Part shown: one piece after another, positions 29,863 to 40,489 of the stretch | How the letters are laid out: every line of letters begins with the position of its first letter | Numbering within the stretch: the stretch's first letter is position 1 | NCBI GenBank assembly: GCA_014529385.2 | Contig: CM043953.1 | Coordinates: 72,485,872-72,549,871 of the forward strand | Direction: 5' to 3' | Source: Adiantum capillus-veneris | Taxonomy: Eukaryota > Streptophyta > Polypodiopsida > Polypodiales > Pteridaceae | Length of the DNA: 64,000 bases | The notes under the pieces: model-generated | The model's database searches: none | Told to the model about the DNA's origin: nothing | Seen by the model: the letters and a program-made list of their open reading frames with translations, nothing else | Made by a program: the position numbers and the translations under genes

Positions 29863-32800
29863 ATGGCTCAATTGTTATGTGAAAATCCGTGCCTCATGCA
29901 GCCCATACTCTTGGAACAGTTCGGTGATTTGCCATCTTTGGAGAAATACACCTCCATCTTGCACAGGTGTAGAAAAGATAGAAACTTGGCATTTGCCAAC
30001 CATCTTCATACCCACCTCTGTGGTAATGGTCTGGAAGCTCACAAAACCATTGGAAACCACCTTGTCCCCATGTTTGTGGAGTGTGGAAGCGCGATCAATG
30101 CACAGCAGGTCTTTAACAGGTTAACTTATCTGAACGAGTTCTCGTGGACATCTCTCATTGAAGGGTATATTGACAGCGGTAATGTGCAGCATGCACTCAG
30201 TTTGTATGAGCGTATGAAGGAAAATCATGTCTCCCCCAGTAAATTTACATTTATGGCTTTGATAAAGGCTTGCTCTAAGCTGAAATGTCTTGCAAAAGGC
30301 AGGGAAATGCATATTGCAATTGTACAAGAGGAGTATGAAAGTGATCATTTTATCGGTAGCTCTCTAATCGGCATGTATGCTAAATGTGGTTCAATTATAG
30401 AAGCCCGCGATGTCTTCGAGGAACTTTCTGTTCAAGATGTGGTTTCCTGGACGGCCTTGATCACAGGCTATGTTGATCAGGGCCTTGCTGCAAATGCCTT
30501 AGAGTGCTCTGAGAAGATGCTTCAGCAAGGGTTGATTCCGGATCGTGTAACATTTATCAATATCTTGAAAGCATGTGGGATGTCCAAAGATTTGAGAAGG
30601 GGGAGAAATGTACATGATGAGATTCGCAAGCAAGGGTTCAGAAGAGATCCTTCTATCACGAGCGCTTTGCTTGACATGTATGTAGGTTGTGGTGCATTTA
30701 CATTAGCGAAGGAGGTGCTGCATGATGTTTCAAGCCAAGATGTAGCAATGTGGAACATTCTGATGGCAGGATATGTCGATCGAGGCTTGAATGAAGAGGC
30801 GCTGGACTTGTATAAAAGAATGCAAAAGGAGAGAGTGTCTCCAGATGCTACCACCATTGTTTGCAGCTTGAGGGCTTGTGCAAGCTCCCAGAATGTTGAT
30901 ATGGGGCTGGAGTTGCATAAACAAATAGACAGTCAAAAATTCAGTCGTGACCCTTTCGTAGGAAGTACTTTGGTAGATATGTATTCTAAATTTGGATTAT
31001 TTGAAAAGGCCAAAGAAACTTTTGACAGTCTGTCTGTCAAGGAGGTAGTCTCATGGACAGCTCTTATTTCAGGGTACTCCGAGCATGGATTTCATGAACA
31101 AGCCATTTCATGCTTCAAAATGATGCAAGAAGAGGGCATGGAACCAGACGCGGTTACATTTATGTGCTGTTTACGGTCTGTTGGGAATTTAGGTGTAGCA
31201 GACATTGGCCAAGAGTTGCATGCCCGCATCATTGAGGAGGGTTATAATGAAGATCAAAGGCTAGGTAGTTCATTGGTCACTATGTATGTGAAATGTGGTC
31301 TAATTGCCGAAGCTCAGGATGTCTTCACTGAGGTTGAAGATCCGGATCTAGTTTCTTGGACGGCATTGATTTCAGGGTACGCAGATCTTGGGCATGGAGA
31401 AGCTGCTCTAGATCTTCTTGAGCAAATGCAAGCCAAGGGGCTACGCCCCGATGCTGTCACTCTTGTTTCCAGCCTGAAAGCATGTTGCAGCATTGCGTCC
31501 TTAAGTCACGGTCAAGCTATTCATAGGGACATTGTCAAAGAGGGATTTGAAGGAGTTTCTTTCGTTGCCAACAGTCTGATGGATCTATACGTCAAATGTG
31601 GCCATGTTTTGGAAGCTTCTGATGTTTTTGATGAGTTGTCAAGTCAGGATATGGTCTCATGGACTGTGCTCATAAGTGGTTATGTAGACAATGGGTTTCC
31701 GGAAAAGGCATTGATTTATTACAAAGACATGAAGTCAAAGGGGGTTTCTCCTAATTCTGCCACACTTGCTTCCACTGTAAGAGCTTGTGGTAGCCTGGAA
31801 GACCTCGACCATGGCCTTGAAATCCACTATGAGGTAATCTTGAATGGCTTTGAAACGGATCCACTTGTGTGCAGCACTTTGGTGGGCATGTATGCCAGAA
31901 CTGGACTTTTAGAGGAGGCGGAAAATATATATTCTGAATTCCCATCTGAAGATCCATCTATTTTCAATGCACTTGTTGTAGGGTACATTGAAGAGGGGCT
32001 CGATGAAAAAGCATTTGCTTTCGTCAAACACAAAGCAGTAGAATTAAACTCTACTACCTTTATCACATGTCTGAAAGCTTGTGGTTCTGTAAAGTCTTTA
32101 GCAGATGGTCATGCATTCCACATAGAAATCATGAAGCGTGGTCTTGATCGAGATCTTTTCATAGGTAATGCATTGGTAGATTTTTATATGAAATGTAATT
32201 CAATTCTGAACGCGCAGAAAGTTTTTGACATGTTACCAGTTCGAGATGTTGTTTTGTGGAATACCATGGCAGCAGGTTATGCTGAGTCCAACCTTGAGGC
32301 AGAAACGCTTCGATGTCTAAACAGCATGCAAAAGGAGGGCATCCTTGCAAATGCCTCAACATATGCCTGCATTCTTGGGCTTTGTATGAACTTAGGATCT
32401 ATCCAGACAGGTCAAGCACTGCACCAGGAAATGGTAATGAAAGGTGTTGAAAATGAACAAGTTGCTGCAAGTGCTCTGCTTGGCATGTATGCAAAACTTG
32501 GCTTGCTGTCGGAAGCGCGAGAATTGTTTGACAGGCTTACAGCATCAGAACCTGTTTGTTGGAATGCTCTGATTGCAGGCTACGGTGAGCATGGATTATT
32601 GAAAGAACTGCTTGACTGTTTAAAGAAGATGGATGGGCCGGCAAATGCTGCTATATATATCAGCAGTTTAAAGGCTTGCAAAGCCACAGGTTCATTAGGA
32701 AGTGGGCATGAAGTACATGCACTGATTACACAAGAGGGTTATGAAGATGATGCTCTGATTGGCAGCTCTTTGGTTGATATGTACATGAGTTGTAGCTCAA

Positions 32801-34353
32801 TGCAAGATGCGGAGGAGGTTTTTGAGGACCTTCCAGTCCATGATGCTTTTGCATGGACTGCATTAATTACAGGATATATTGAGCAAGGTTTTGATCAAAA
32901 AGCATTGAACTGCTATGAGCAAATGCAAAGGGATGGTATTGCACCAGATGTTGTGACGATGGTTTGCAGCTTACAAGCTTGCGGCAATTTACGAGCTGTG
33001 GACAAAGTCCAGGCTACACATTTGGAACTCACTAAAAAGGGGTTTGAGAAACAGTCGTCTGTTGGCAATCACCTGGTGCAAACATATGCAAAGTGTAGCT
33101 CAATTTCTGAGGCACAGGAAGTGTTTGAAGGGTTATCAAGTCAGAGTATAGTATCCTGGACTGCACTTATTACAGCCTATAGTGGCAAAGGGATTTATTT
33201 CGAAGTTCTTGATATGTTGGAGAAGATGGAATCGGGTGGAGTTTCTGCAGATGCTGTTACATTTGTTTGCAGCTTAAGAGCTTTAGGGACTATTGGAGAT
33301 GTTTGCACGGGACGAACTGTACATATGCTTATAAGCAAAAAAGGGTTTGATGGTGATCCTCACATTGGCAACACTTTGGTTGGAATGTATGCCAAGTGCA
33401 ATTCACTTGCGGAATCACAGTATGTATTTGACAGGCTTTCTGTTCAGGATGTTGTATCATGGACTGCCCTAATGGGAGGAGTAAGTGAACAGGGGGCTGC
33501 AGAACAAGCTTTGGAGTGTTTCTATATGATGCAATCACAAGGTGTACTCCCCGATGCGGTATCGTGGAATGCTGTTATTTCGGGGTTTGTGGAACGAGGT
33601 CAAAGTGATCAGGCTCATTTGTATTTCAGGCAAATGCAAGAGCAAGGCCTCTTACCATCTAGCATGATATATCTCACCATGATGAAAGCGTATGGCACTA
33701 CAGCATCATTGGATGCTGGACGGAAATGTCATGCCCAAACAAACAGCATCAGACAGGAATCAAACGAAAGTATGTTGACCACTGCACTGATTGACATGTA
33801 TGGAAAGTGTGGTGATATGTCTGAGGCTCAGAAACTCTTTGATGCAAGCACAATAGGAGATGTAGATACGTGGAATGCCTTGGTTGCTGGTTACACAGGC
33901 CAAGGGCACGATGAACTTTCTCTTTGTAGTTTGCAGAAAATGCTAAAGAGCATACCACCTAATGAAGTCACTTTTGTTACTGCTATCACAGCATGCAGCC
34001 ATGTAGGATTGGTGGAGTTGGGTCAATATTACTTTCAATGCATGAACAGAGAGTATGGTATTGAGCCCACTATGAAGCACTACAACTGTCTCCTTGATTT
34101 ACTCGGGCGTGCTGGCCAGGTAGACGAGGCATTGTTGACATTAAGTATCATCCCTTTTGAAGTCGATTTTGTGGTTTGGAGTACTGTCATGGGTGCTTGT
34201 AAAAAATATGGAGATTTGTTACTAGGTAGACGAGCCTTCAGCCATGCCATGAGACTAGAGGAAGATCACAATGCACTCTTTATATTGATGTCTAATCTTT
34301 CTGTGAATGCCCTACTGTTTGATGAGGATGATGGCATTATGTCGAAGACGTAG
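29863..34353 (+). CDS. PLS-class pentatricopeptide repeat protein, intronless
   Basis: 1,496 residues without an intron, made almost wholly of about 40 PPR motifs in P-L-S triplets (VSWTALITGYVDQGLAANAL, then PDRVTFINILKACG, then GSSLIGMYAKCGSI, and so on). PPR tracts bind single-stranded RNA base by base in mitochondria or plastids. PLS proteins usually guide C-to-U (in ferns also U-to-C) RNA editing. The C-terminus has the last PLS unit (TAITACSHVGLVELG), the S2-type HYNCLLDLLGRAGQVDEA and an E1-like block (VVWSTVMGACKKYGDLLLG), then stops within the E region. There is no DYW deaminase domain, so catalysis would need a partner. No obvious transit peptide is visible, so organelle targeting is uncertain. 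The length is about twice the usual PLS protein. The ATG is the first in a frame that is open from there on. Confidence 0.93.
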   Translation: MAQLLCENPCLMQPILLEQFGDLPSLEKYTSILHRCRKDRNLAFANHLHTHLCGNGLEAHKTIGNHLVPMFVECGSAINAQQVFNRLTYLNEFSWTSLIEGYIDSGNVQHALSLYERMKENHVSPSKFTFMALIKACSKLKCLAKGREMHIAIVQEEYESDHFIGSSLIGMYAKCGSIIEARDVFEELSVQDVVSWTALITGYVDQGLAANALECSEKMLQQGLIPDRVTFINILKACGMSKDLRRGRNVHDEIRKQGFRRDPSITSALLDMYVGCGAFTLAKEVLHDVSSQDVAMWNILMAGYVDRGLNEEALDLYKRMQKERVSPDATTIVCSLRACASSQNVDMGLELHKQIDSQKFSRDPFVGSTLVDMYSKFGLFEKAKETFDSLSVKEVVSWTALISGYSEHGFHEQAISCFKMMQEEGMEPDAVTFMCCLRSVGNLGVADIGQELHARIIEEGYNEDQRLGSSLVTMYVKCGLIAEAQDVFTEVEDPDLVSWTALISGYADLGHGEAALDLLEQMQAKGLRPDAVTLVSSLKACCSIASLSHGQAIHRDIVKEGFEGVSFVANSLMDLYVKCGHVLEASDVFDELSSQDMVSWTVLISGYVDNGFPEKALIYYKDMKSKGVSPNSATLASTVRACGSLEDLDHGLEIHYEVILNGFETDPLVCSTLVGMYARTGLLEEAENIYSEFPSEDPSIFNALVVGYIEEGLDEKAFAFVKHKAVELNSTTFITCLKACGSVKSLADGHAFHIEIMKRGLDRDLFIGNALVDFYMKCNSILNAQKVFDMLPVRDVVLWNTMAAGYAESNLEAETLRCLNSMQKEGILANASTYACILGLCMNLGSIQTGQALHQEMVMKGVENEQVAASALLGMYAKLGLLSEARELFDRLTASEPVCWNALIAGYGEHGLLKELLDCLKKMDGPANAAIYISSLKACKATGSLGSGHEVHALITQEGYEDDALIGSSLVDMYMSCSSMQDAEEVFEDLPVHDAFAWTALITGYIEQGFDQKALNCYEQMQRDGIAPDVVTMVCSLQACGNLRAVDKVQATHLELTKKGFEKQSSVGNHLVQTYAKCSSISEAQEVFEGLSSQSIVSWTALITAYSGKGIYFEVLDMLEKMESGGVSADAVTFVCSLRALGTIGDVCTGRTVHMLISKKGFDGDPHIGNTLVGMYAKCNSLAESQYVFDRLSVQDVVSWTALMGGVSEQGAAEQALECFYMMQSQGVLPDAVSWNAVISGFVERGQSDQAHLYFRQMQEQGLLPSSMIYLTMMKAYGTTASLDAGRKCHAQTNSIRQESNESMLTTALIDMYGKCGDMSEAQKLFDASTIGDVDTWNALVAGYTGQGHDELSLCSLQKMLKSIPPNEVTFVTAITACSHVGLVELGQYYFQCMNREYGIEPTMKHYNCLLDLLGRAGQVDEALLTLSIIPFEVDFVVWSTVMGACKKYGDLLLGRRAFSHAMRLEEDHNALFILMSNLSVNALLFDEDDGIMSKT

Positions 34354-35884
34354 GATGTCAGTTTGTATATAGTGATATAAGATAAAGACATTTACGCATG
34401 AGGGGCCTTGCACATTGCATGGAACCTGCATCATGTACAATACTGTTTGTTGTAGACATTCTGTTGACATAGTTGGAAATGTAAAGTTTGCAAAACTCAG
34501 CAGAAAGTACGACAGGAAGGTCCAACATTGAGAAGCAAACGGAAAGAAATATCCATTTTGAGGGAAGCGATCAATTGTTTGAGTGTTTCGTTGGCAATTT
34601 TGTGCTTTTGCCAATTGTAAGTAGTACTGAATCATTGAAGGTGTGATTTTGTACATTAACAAGGACGCCATGAATGTCTTGAGAGTCTGCAAAGACTGTA
34701 CCGATAGATTCACGTCCCGAGAACGATATTATGGTTATTTTAAGGACAAAAGCCATAACCAGAGATCTGACAGGGAAAGGTAAATACCTGAAACAAAGGG
34801 TGTGAGCAGGGTGCTATTTGACAAAGAATTGTCAATGAGCATTCTGCGCACTCCAACAAGAAGCATGGAAACCAAGAGCTTTTTCATGCAGGAATTGAGT
34901 TGCAGGTCAGCTGACAAGTAGGTCTTCTTATTCAGGACAATGTATTGTAGGCAAAGAGTTCAAACATGAGGCACTTGAGTGAGATCCTCGTGGTGATAAA
35001 ATCTAGCAGATTGCAAGAATGACAGTAACTATCTCATCATCCTTGCGGTCAGGGTGATCTTTTCCTGAGGCTGCTCATCTTTTTCATTAAATTCATTCTT
35101 TATCTATACATAAACTGATATAAGAGTGTCTCTTGAAAATTTTGTTTGGCGAAATGTCTCCAAGAGGCCCCTTGTCCAAGCTCTGTCACGTCTCCGATGA
35201 TCTATGCACAATGCAGGCCTAATCGTTGTCTCTCCTATGGCTTGTGATTGTGCAAAGTGCTTACGATGTATGCTTTGGTGGTGTGGAGAGATTGCTCTCT
35301 GTTTTGATAGTCGAGAAACGGATGAGACAGATGGCCTTGTTTCGGTCATGAACCTCATAGACCTCCGGAAAGGAAGGTGCTCAATGCCAGGCTCCTTTGC
35401 TTACATTGTGTTAACCCTGTGCAGCCCAACAATGACGCCCTGTTTGCATATGATGGAACCTGTCAGGCTTAATTGAGGTACTACAAACATGGTGTGAGAA
35501 AGTTGTGCTTGCAGAACTCCAAGAGTAACTTGTTTGTGTCTTCCACCTTGCCACCCCCTACTCACATCCATAGGATGAGAAAACAGACACACACATACAC
35601 ACACACACACACACATATGTATGTGGGGACAAGCATTAGAACAGTGTCTAAATAGTTTGTGCCCATGGACACCTATTATCAAACCACGATGCTAAATTTT
35701 CTATATAGGCCGATATTCAACCCCATTATATTCACATATTTTATATCGTTGTATAGCTCTTTGAGAGTACAATCTAAATAAAAATTTCCGCCAATTTTCA
35801 AAAGGACATTAATTTTTTTATCATATGCCGATTTTTGTGCTATGATGTTTGATAACACAAATAGCTTTACATTATAACATGCTC
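34354..35884. other. Non-coding stretch after the PPR gene
   Basis: No supported gene. It includes the PPR 3' untranslated region and a (CA)n tract at 35585-35615. Short frames on either strand show no family motif. Confidence 0.5.
35585..35615. repeat. (CA)n microsatellite
   Basis: About 30 bp of mostly CA repeats. Confidence 0.9.
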
Positions 35885-36183
35885 TCTCAGATCACTCTAG
35901 GTCGACATGCAAGACGCCCAACCACAGTACTGACAATGGAGGAGTTTGATGAGATCCTATAGCGACCGACGAGAGATTTCATCCCACCCCCCACCCCCCC
36001 CCCCGTCTCGTCTCAAACCCGAATCAACTTCAAATTTATTTCCTTCCTCCGTAGTGTTTTAGTTTTAGTGTTAGTTCTTTGCAACTTTGCAATTTCTGTA
36101 CTCAAACATGATATCAGGTTCACCAATTGTAACTTTTTTGGTCTCATAGGTTATTTGGCCTTTTGAAGACGTTAATATAACAT
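35885..36183 (+). mobile_element. LINE 3'-end fragment
   Basis: About 300 bp matching the end of the LINE at 39030-39320: ATGGAGGAGTTTGATGAGAT near the start and GGCCTTTTGAAGACGTTAAT at the end. It is 5'-truncated, as is typical of LINE copies. A C-rich tract lies at about 35985-36004. Confidence 0.75.
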
Positions 36184-36206
36184 CTCTCTCTCTCTCTCTC
36201 TCTCTC
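36183..36206. repeat. (CT)n at the LINE junction
   Basis: About 24 bp of CT repeats between the tail of one LINE fragment and the inverted half of the next. Confidence 0.9.
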
Positions 36207-36962
36207 CCCCAACTGTGAGATCCTGGATACTAGAGATGAGATTCGGTTGTGCCATGACATAATCCACTGTGCTGGCTCCATGTCTGTGTGGGAAGCATGT
36301 GAAACCTCCCGTAGCAGGAAACCTCTGTAGGCCATTCAAGATGGCGAGTCCATGTGCAGTGCCCATATCTATCAGGTGCCGTCCATACTCAGTATGTTCC
36401 ACATCCTGCGATAGTCTGGACAAGCCTGTCTCAGCAACATCTAGCTCCCTCAGCATCTCCTCTGAAGTATCATAGAACACTGTCTGGTGATGGGCAGTCC
36501 TAGCATTGAAGTCCCCTTGAATGATAATGTCATCATCTCTAGAGAACTCTCATATGTCAAATAGAAAAGGGGGACTGTCCTCTGGGTGATGCGTAGACTG
36601 ATGTACTCGAGTGAAAGTAGCAAATAGCAATGTAAAGATATCTGCCTGTCTCTGCTTTCAATCTCACCCACATGTACCTAGCCTGCTCATCCCCGCGGGC
36701 TATATGTATCATTGGTTGCAGATCCTCTCTAAATAACACTGCCACTCCCCCTGAGCCTCGTCCTCTTGCTCTGATCGCGTCTCCTGTCTGTAAGCTGTCT
36801 CCCATCTGTATCCATTGATGTGAGGTAGGGATTGCCCTGGGGCTTGATGTGTCTCAGAGTAGAAGATGATGTCTCTTCCAGTAAAACTATCCTCAAAAGC
36901 ACCCACACCAAGATGCATAGATCCATTACAATTCCAGGAAGCCATTTTGAGTGTGGTCCCAT
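36190..36962 (-). pseudogene. LINE apurinic-type endonuclease domain
   Basis: Reads in three frames on the minus strand. MASWNCNGSM is the start with the conserved Asn, IIFYSETHQ carries the catalytic Glu, GGVAVLFRED is the middle, IIIQGDFNARTAHHQ is the GDFN motif, and GASTVDYVM is the S..DYV motif. It stops just short of the final SDH motif. Frame shifts at about 36800 and 36560 make it inactive. Confidence 0.85.
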
Positions 36963-36975
36963 AAGTCTCGCACCG

Positions 36976-37500
36976 TCATGTGGAGCGTTGCTCTAGTATT
37001 ACCACTCTTCCATCTCGGTAAAAGACAATCTTGCCTTTTCCCCTTGCCGATCTAATCTCCGACATTACCTCCTGCATATGAGCGATCTGCAAGAGGGTAA
37101 GATCATCCCCGAGAAAGATTCCCGTCTCTTTAAGAGTTGGCCTTTTCTTCAAGAAGTACTTCTTCGATTTCATGGAGGAAAAACGGAGGATGAGTGCCCT
37201 TTCTTTTGAGGTTTCCCCATTGCTTTCATTTTTCTTTATGTTGCCCACTCTCTAGGCTCTTATGTGTGTCAAATCATGAACCCCCATCAAGGCCATGAGT
37301 TCTTTTACCTCCTCATCCACATTGTCTTTGTCTTTAAGACCGCAAATTCTCACATGTAAAGCGCGCACACGTCTTCTTTGCTCCTCCTCTAGTGTCAGAT
37401 TAATGATAGTGGGTGTGGACGTGGGCGTTATCTCCTTGCCTTTTTCTTTCTTGGCAACCTCGATCCATTTCTCGGCCTCATCTGCCTTCTGACTACATTG
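36976..37500 (-). pseudogene. LINE ORF1-like RNA-binding protein
   Basis: Minus strand, two frames. VRALHVRICGLKDKDNVDEE is an RRM-like start. RPTLKETGIFLGDDLTL and SEIRSARGKGKIVFYRDGR resemble the C-terminal domain of L1-type ORF1 proteins. It lies directly upstream of the endonuclease in its own orientation, as expected. A frame shift lies at about 37250. Confidence 0.6.
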
Positions 37501-37504
37501 AGAG

Positions 37505-39317
37505 CGATGGTGATAGAGGTGCACAGCTGGCAGGGACATGGATTCCACTTTTGTTATATGTTGATGATATTGTGTTGATCTCCAAATCCCTGGAGGGGAT
37601 GCAACGTCACTTGGATGCTTTGCATAGGTTTGCCCATATAAGTGGTTTGTCTGTCAACCTTAGTAAAACCAAGGTTATGGTGTTTAATACCACCCCACAG
37701 TGGATCAGGAGGTCAACACCTACATTCACATATGGCCAGGAGACTGTGGAGTACACAGATGCTTACACTTACCCTGGAGTGGTTTTTAGCGGACCGGCAT
37801 TCTCACTCAGGAGAGCAGCAGAGACCATATTGACTAGAGCCGGTGCAACATTGGGTAGATTGGAGAGGGTGTGTTCATAGGTTCAGTTCAGGAGCCTAGG
37901 ACGAAGCTCTGGCTCTTTGACACCTTGGTGGCTTTCTGCATTGCTCTATGGAGCTGAGATATGGGGACTTTCATTGGATCATCACGGGGGGTCGGGTCAC
38001 ACTGATGGATGGGGGACCATGGAGAAACCTCTGATCTCTATAATCTCGCGGCTCATTAGAGCCAAGGCATTAGTACCACATGCCATTATTCGAGCAGAGC
38101 TAGCGGCCCCCATTAGTGGTTGAGGCGCTCACCAGATCAGTCTCCTTCATACACCCCATGTGGGAACTTCCTAGAGACAGATATGCTCGCATTACACTTG
38201 AGTCCTCTCGACAGTTAGCCATGCAGGGAGATACAACATGTTGGTATGGGGAGATGACATCATGGTTTCAGGCGCATGGGTTCAGCATAGACAGGTTGCC
38301 ACCCTTCCAGTACTCATTGGATGCACCATCTCTCACTCTTACACAGTCCGAGATCACCAGGCTCATCCGTCAAGACCTGACCCAGCTAGACACCAGGAGG
38401 ACATGGATATAGCCGGCACAGGAGCTGGGCACGAAGATGGCTTTCTATAGAGAGCATCTTCTCCAGCTTACGGAAGATGGTTTTGTGACGAGATACATGG
38501 ACACCCACTTGTCTCATGGGATAAGATGTGCTATTGGCCAGTTACACACATCTTCTCACCAACTGCGGATTGAGACTAGGGGATACAACGGAGTACCAGC
38601 AGAGGCCATGACTTGCCCCTTGTGTGACATGGAGCCTAAGACAGAGTTGCACTACACATGCCTGTGCCCCGTCTACTACGAGATATGAGGCCGCTTCCAT
38701 TGCCTGTTCAGAGAGGGTTTTGGACCACTCTCCAGAGTCATGGGATATGAGGCTCAGAGATGCTTGGGTTTGTCCTTGCTCGAGCTGCGCAGACACAGAG
38801 ACCCTGATAAGTGGAGAGGCTAGCCAGTCTCAGAGACGGATCACAGATTTCTTTAGAGCAGACACTGGACAGCCGTATGAGCTACTACCACAGCAGAGCT
38901 CACTTTCGTCTCACACCAGAGGCACACTGATCGACCGAGCGAGTGAGCTGGGAAAATCCAGGCGCCCACGACTGCGGAGGACTACACAGCATCGACGGAG
39001 GCTTCACCAGAAGATTTGGAGCACTGTGGCCAGGCATGCACAACGCCCGGTAGACTACTGACCATGGAGGAGATTGATGAGATCCACCAGCGCCCGATGC
39101 TAGATCTCTTGTGATTTAGCTATCCCGGCAAGCTGCCCCTTTTGCTTAGTTCACATCGACCAGTCTAGGATTCCATAGTATTTTTTGTTTTGTTTTGTTA
39201 TGTTGTTAGTTAGTTTGTTACTCTGACTTTGTATCAGATCCACCACATTGCAACTTTCTGGTTTCATAGGTCACTTTGGCCTTTTGAAGACGTTAATATA
39301 ACATTTCATTTCATTTC

Positions 39318-39320
<3 letters not shown>
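37505..39320 (+). pseudogene. LINE reverse transcriptase C-terminal half and 3' region
   Basis: Begins at AQLAGTWIPLLLYVDDIVLI, which holds the YVDD active site. Then LSVNLSKTKVMVFNTTP, LLYGAEIWGLS and a C-terminal CPLCDMEPKTELHYTCLC zinc motif (C..C....H....C). At least four frame shifts or stops occur between 37880 and 38690. Bases 39060-39320 are the 3' untranslated end with the same tail as 36150-36183. Confidence 0.85.

Positions 39321-39384
<64 letters not shown>
39321..39384. repeat. (CT)n(CA)n compound microsatellite
   Basis: Follows the LINE tail directly; about 64 bp. Confidence 0.95.
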
Positions 39385-39386
<2 letters not shown>

Positions 39387-40179
39387 AGATTGCTGAAGCA
39401 AATGATGCCTAAAAGGAAAAAGCCTCTAGAGGAAGGGGAATTTATGGTGCGTATAGAGCATCCAAGCTCATGACCTATATAAAAGGTCTTTTTGGCCTGC
39501 CATGCAGCAGCCTTAGCGTTTGGCCCAATTTTGGGACCAAGCACGTGGCATTTATTCATTAGTTATTGAAGTTAACTGATTTAATTGGGCAAACTGGTAG
39601 GCTGTTGGCACCTTGCTTTCTTAAGCGCAGCCTTTTTCTTGGACCTCGAGATAAGTTATGGTGTACGTGTGCTATGCAGTGCGTGGATGAGGCTCTGTTT
39701 AGAAAGCTCTGGTTTTCTCCTTTCTCAAACTGGTGGGTGCGCAGCCTTTTCCACGTGCTTTTGGCGTGCTGCCTATTTGTGTATCTCTTTAGAATGTTTG
39801 GAGGAAGTAGTTTTACGTGTTGTGTGCCTCTTTGTTTTGCAGTGGTGAGCCTTAGCGGAAAATCTCTTGCAGGTTAGTTCCTGCTCTCTCTCTCCCTTTC
39901 TCTCTCCCCATGTCCGTCCATCCTGTAGGCTCTGCAAAAAGAACAGGGTATATCGTTGTTACTGTTTTTTGCATTTGATTGTTGACTGTATTCTTTGTAA
40001 TAGTCTATTAATGAACGAACTGAATTACAGTTTACTGTTGTAGCTTCACCTTTGTTCTCACTACACTCTCTCAGCCATTCGTGAAGACCTCTGGAATGAT
40101 GTGATTCTTCTCCATTGCTACTTGTTTGGTGTATTGTTAATAACTAGAGATGGGATATTGGAGTGTATATTTCCCTCTT

Positions 40180-40215
<36 letters not shown>

Positions 40216-40489
40216 GTGAAGCCTTCAAGCAAGCAGATATGGGAAGAGGCATTTGTGCATTTCTTGATGCAGTGTGGCTTGTTTTTTTTATAAAATTGAT
40301 CATTATTCGTTTTCTTTGTTGGCTTGTACCCTCGTGGAATCTGATGGTGTTTAATAGTATGTTAAGCTTGGGGTCAAGCTTGGGCAATTGCAATCTCTGT
40401 TGCTTTGATGCTTCCTTGGTAATTTCAAGATAAGTGAGTTATGCTAGACTTCGTGCCTTGTGATTGCTAGCTTGATGAAAAGTTTTACT
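39385..40489. other. Non-coding stretch
   Basis: Open frames near 39570-39880 have no recognisable features. A (GA)n tract lies at 40181-40212. Nothing else is supported. Confidence 0.45.
40181..40212. repeat. (GA)n microsatellite
   Basis: About 32 bp of GA repeats. Confidence 0.95.

Larger units (their letters stand above)
36184..39320. mobile_element. LINE (APE-type non-LTR element) with inverted 5' half
   Basis: The ORF1 and endonuclease parts are on the minus strand (37500-36190), while the RT C-terminal part and 3' tail are on the plus strand (37505-39320). The junction is at about 37495-37510. This is the structure made by twin priming during LINE insertion. The RT N-terminal and catalytic first half is missing. 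The 3' end is a (TTCAT)n-like tail followed by CT/CA repeats. Confidence 0.75.

Noticed and set aside
35200-35480. Open frames on both strands of about 85-90 residues
   Set aside because: No motif, overlapping on opposite strands, in the region after the PPR gene.
39560-39890. Overlapping open frames of about 100 residues
   Set aside because: Cys/Phe-rich hydrophobic translations with no motif and two frames equally open; not supported as a gene.
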